A DNA stretch of 64,000 nucleotides. Source: DATEKX01 sp963726785. Lineage in GTDB: Bacteria; Acidobacteriota; Blastocatellia; UBA7656. Below, piece by piece: positions 61,860 to 64,000 of the stretch (its first letter is position 1; the number at the start of each line of letters is the position of its first letter). The notes below the pieces were generated by a model. That model had not been told where the DNA came from. It saw nothing but the letters and a program-made list of their open reading frames with translations, and ran no database searches. Location of the stretch: the NCBI GenBank assembly GCA_963726785.1, contig CAVSDJ010000007.1, forward strand, positions 1,736,001 through 1,800,000, written 5' to 3'. The translations under genes and the position numbers were made by a program.

Positions 61860-62990
61860 ATGCTCTTTGAGCGAGAGCAAACGATCTACAATATCGAAAG
61901 CCGCGCGCGGGCGAGCGATGCGACGAACATTCTCTTGCATCCGAGCCAGTCGCGCCGCATCGTCAAGCAATCGGTCGATTTTGTAAGCGAGCACTGGCAG
62001 GTTGTTTGCGCGAATGGCTGCGCCTTCTTCGAGCAGGTGATCAGAGTTGCGCTCTTCCTGTCCCGGAATAGGATTTACGATGACAAACACCAGCCCCATC
62101 GCAAGCGCTTCCGATGTTGTCAATCCGCCCGGCTTGCCTAATAAAATATCGGAAGCCGCCATGTACTCGTGCATCTCTTTCGTGTAGCCGATAACTTTTA
62201 TCGCCACGTTATTGTCAGGCGCGAGATTCGCCGCCGTTTGCTTAAGCTCTGATTTCAACTCTTCGTTGCGCCCGCAGATGGCTACGACCTGCGCCGGATG
62301 CTGGAGTTCGAGAAGCGACATCAAAAGGTTTTTGACCGAACCTACTCCGAAGCCTCCAGCCGAGATGAGAATTGTAGTCCTATCCTGCTTGAGTCCGTGC
62401 TTGCTTCGCATCTCGCGTTTGTCGAAGGGTTCAGAAAAGACAGGATCAATGGGTATGCCTGAAACGTTTATTTTAGATGGCAGTATGCCGAGCTTTTCAA
62501 GATGCGCTCGCGTTTCATCCATCGCGACGAAATATTGCTCGAAATGATGGCAGAGCCACATCGCGTGAACGTCGAAGTCCGTGACTACGATGGATTGGCG
62601 GGCTGCGAGCCGCTCTTTGGCTTTGAGCCATGAAATGATTTCTGCCGGAAGAAAGTGCGTGCAGATGATGATATCGGGTTGGTACTCGCGAAGCATCTTT
62701 ACGAACGGGCGCGTGTTGAGCTTATCGAAAGCGAGGCGGCGGCGCTCGTTCTTCCACGGCTTGTCGAATTGATCGTAGAGCCAGCCGAGCACGTCCGGCA
62801 TTTTGTTTACCATCTCGATGTAAGCTTTCGAGTAGAGATTGCGGAAGACCTTGTTTGTATATTCGAGCGTGTCAACGTGGCGGACTTGTTCTGCCGCATG
62901 CGTTTCGATGATCGCGCGTTCGATGGCCTGAGCCGCTCGCGTGTGCCCGGCCCCGGCAGAGGCGGAAAGTATCAGCACCTTTTTGAACAT
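61854..62990 (-). CDS. GT28-type processive diacylglycerol/monogalactosyldiacylglycerol glycosyltransferase family protein
   Basis: A 378-residue glycosyltransferase with GT-B fold. N-terminus LILSASAGAGHTRAAQAIERA is the MGDG-synthase signature; YSKAYIEMVNKMPDVLGWLYDQFDKP, HFLPAEII, VVTDFDVHAMW, SGIPIDPVF, LISAGGFGVGSV and LGKPGGLTTSEALAMG follow. It probably glycosylates a membrane lipid from a UDP-sugar. No signal peptide. The enzyme type is secure; product not determined. Confidence 0.88.
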   Translation of the reverse strand: MFKKVLILSASAGAGHTRAAQAIERAIIETHAAEQVRHVDTLEYTNKVFRNLYSKAYIEMVNKMPDVLGWLYDQFDKPWKNERRRLAFDKLNTRPFVKMLREYQPDIIICTHFLPAEIISWLKAKERLAARQSIVVTDFDVHAMWLCHHFEQYFVAMDETRAHLEKLGILPSKINVSGIPIDPVFSEPFDKREMRSKHGLKQDRTTILISAGGFGVGSVKNLLMSLLELQHPAQVVAICGRNEELKSELKQTAANLAPDNNVAIKVIGYTKEMHEYMAASDILLGKPGGLTTSEALAMGLVFVIVNPIPGQEERNSDHLLEEGAAIRANNLPVLAYKIDRLLDDAARLARMQENVRRIARPRAAFDIVDRLLSLKEHQ

Positions 62991-63081
62991 AGTTTCTCTC
63001 GACGATTGATATTATCACCTCTGTCATCAGTATTGGGTTTGAAATCTATGTGTGCTAGGATTCCGAACAGAAGGAGAGCGT

Positions 63082-64000
63082 ATGATCGAATCCGTCGAGT
63101 TTCACAACTTCAAAGCATTGTGCGACACGACGCTCCCACTGAGCCGCTTCACGTTGATCGTAGGCCCGAACGGAAGCGGCAAGAGCACTGCCATGCAAGC
63201 TCTCCAAGCGGTAGGTAATCCAGATTCTGTAAACTTTCAGATGGTAGCAACGGCTAATCTAAGGCCAAGCAGAAACGCCTCTGTTGATGTCCTTGTGCAT
63301 TGGGGAACGCCCTATCCGAAAGTTATAACACAAATAGGATGGCTTCCTAACGGAAAGAGAAATGAACTCCAAATCGGCAAATCAGGAGAAACTTCTTTAA
63401 CTGATATTCTATCTACGATTCGTATTTACTCATTCGACGCGCAAGCGATGACAAAGCCGGTTCAAATTGCTCCCCGCATGGAATTAGATGAAACCGGCGC
63501 TAATCTTGCGGGGGTTCTTGATCTTCTTCATAGCCGCGAGCCTGAGCGTTTTAATGCTCTCAATGCAGAATTGAGCCGATGGATACCAGAGTTTGACCGA
63601 GTTTTATTTGATACGCCCGCCATAGGACATAAATCTATCTTACTGCGAACACGTGATGGTCAGCACAAGATTCATGCGGCTGATCTTTCGCAAGGAACTC
63701 TTATAGCCTTGGCTATGCTGACACTGGCTTATCTTCCTGAGCCTCCACCCATTGTATGTATTGAAGAACCTGATCGCGGTATTCATCCGCGACTCTTGCG
63801 TAACGTGCAGGACGCACTGTATCGGTTGAGCTATCCGGAAAGCAGCGGTGAGAAGCGCGACCCGATTCAGGTGATAGCAACTACTCACTCACCTTACTTG
63901 CTCGATTTGTATAGAGATCATCCCGAAGAAATTGTGATTGCTCAAAAGGTCGGCCAGGATGTGCAATTTGAGCGATTGTCTGACCGACCGGATATTGATG
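63082..64000 (+). CDS. SMC-like AAA ATPase (AAA_21 type), C-terminus off window
   Basis: The first 306 residues are visible. ESVEFHNFKAL is the usual N-terminus. Walker A VGPNGSGKST (~28-37), ABC signature LSQGT, Walker B CIEEPDRGIHP and H-loop TTHSPYLL are all present and closely spaced, so a short coiled-coil arm at most. This domain type occurs in OLD nucleases and many defence genes (e.g. retron or PARIS ATPases), but also alone. Whether an effector follows is off the window. AAGGAG site 6 nt before the ATG. Codon use is AT-richer than the genes to the left. Confidence 0.88.
   Translation, partial: MIESVEFHNFKALCDTTLPLSRFTLIVGPNGSGKSTAMQALQAVGNPDSVNFQMVATANLRPSRNASVDVLVHWGTPYPKVITQIGWLPNGKRNELQIGKSGETSLTDILSTIRIYSFDAQAMTKPVQIAPRMELDETGANLAGVLDLLHSREPERFNALNAELSRWIPEFDRVLFDTPAIGHKSILLRTRDGQHKIHAADLSQGTLIALAMLTLAYLPEPPPIVCIEEPDRGIHPRLLRNVQDALYRLSYPESSGEKRDPIQVIATTHSPYLLDLYRDHPEEIVIAQKVGQDVQFERLSDRPDID

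Noticed and set aside
1..64000. tRNA, rRNA and riboswitch genes
   Set aside because: I scanned the gaps for cloverleaf-like and known conserved elements and found none I could defend.

Overview
The window looks like a chromosomal piece of an Acidobacteriota genome, probably a Blastocatellia-type member. This is inferred from gene content, not from a marker gene. The pointers are an ADOP-type MacB/FtsX permease, a reaction-centre-type tetrahaem cytochrome without photosynthesis genes, FHA/kinase/zinc-ribbon signalling proteins, secreted beta-propellers with TIG-like tails, and mid-50s GC with genes on both strands. I saw no rRNA, tRNA, transposase or CRISPR array.

Layout. 0-1 kb (minus): a Gly/Lys-rich 72-aa peptide followed 11 bp later by a YcaO cyclodehydratase that runs off the left edge, a likely RiPP locus. 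1.2-9.9 kb (minus): a two-domain esterase, an ADOP permease, a DUF3857 protein, a PrcB-like protein, DoxX and YceI. 9.9-13.1 kb: a marR gene facing a histidine kinase/response regulator pair. 13.2-16.1 kb: an NLR-like PNP-NB-ARC-TPR protein. 16.3-19.1 kb: ATP sulfurylase and a secreted propeller. 19.2-24.4 kb: a phospho-signalling cluster (FHA, Ser/Thr kinase-FHA, RDD membrane protein, FHA-GAF-PP2C). 24.6-29.2 kb: tandem GNAT and two secreted sorbosone-dehydrogenase-like propellers. 29.5-37.3 kb: MerR, three VWA proteins and PAP2. 37.5-40.8 kb: an AidB-like dehydrogenase and an orphan membrane protein. 40.9-47.6 kb (minus): ECF sigma, anti-sigma, TPR-CHAT protease, an unknown protein and a subtilisin, as one apparent operon. 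47.9-51 kb: arginine decarboxylase and a deoxyhypusine-synthase-family enzyme. 51-56.8 kb: SYLF, cytochrome, cupin, amine oxidase, YihY and QueA. 56.8-59.7 kb: a DUF4062-NACHT-HEAT protein. 59.8-61.8 kb: AguB and AguA. 61.9 kb to the end: a GT28 glycosyltransferase and a partial SMC-like ATPase.

How parts fit together. SpeA, AguA, AguB and the DHS-family protein together can take arginine through agmatine and N-carbamoylputrescine to putrescine and probably on to homospermidine. Two STAND NTPases with different N-terminal effector-like domains, plus a CHAT/subtilisin protease operon with its own sigma factor, give the region an immune or conflict flavour. The best candidates for something undescribed are the poly-Gly/YcaO locus, the sigma-CHAT-subtilisin operon and the PNP-NB-ARC-TPR protein.

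Two pervasive features affect reading. First, at least eight genes carry one-base frameshifts, mostly +1, that split otherwise good family members. Removing or adding one base restores normal lengths, so assembly indels are the leading explanation. Second, many intergenic gaps hold long near-perfect inverted repeats of unrelated sequence, several of which run into the 3' ends of genes.
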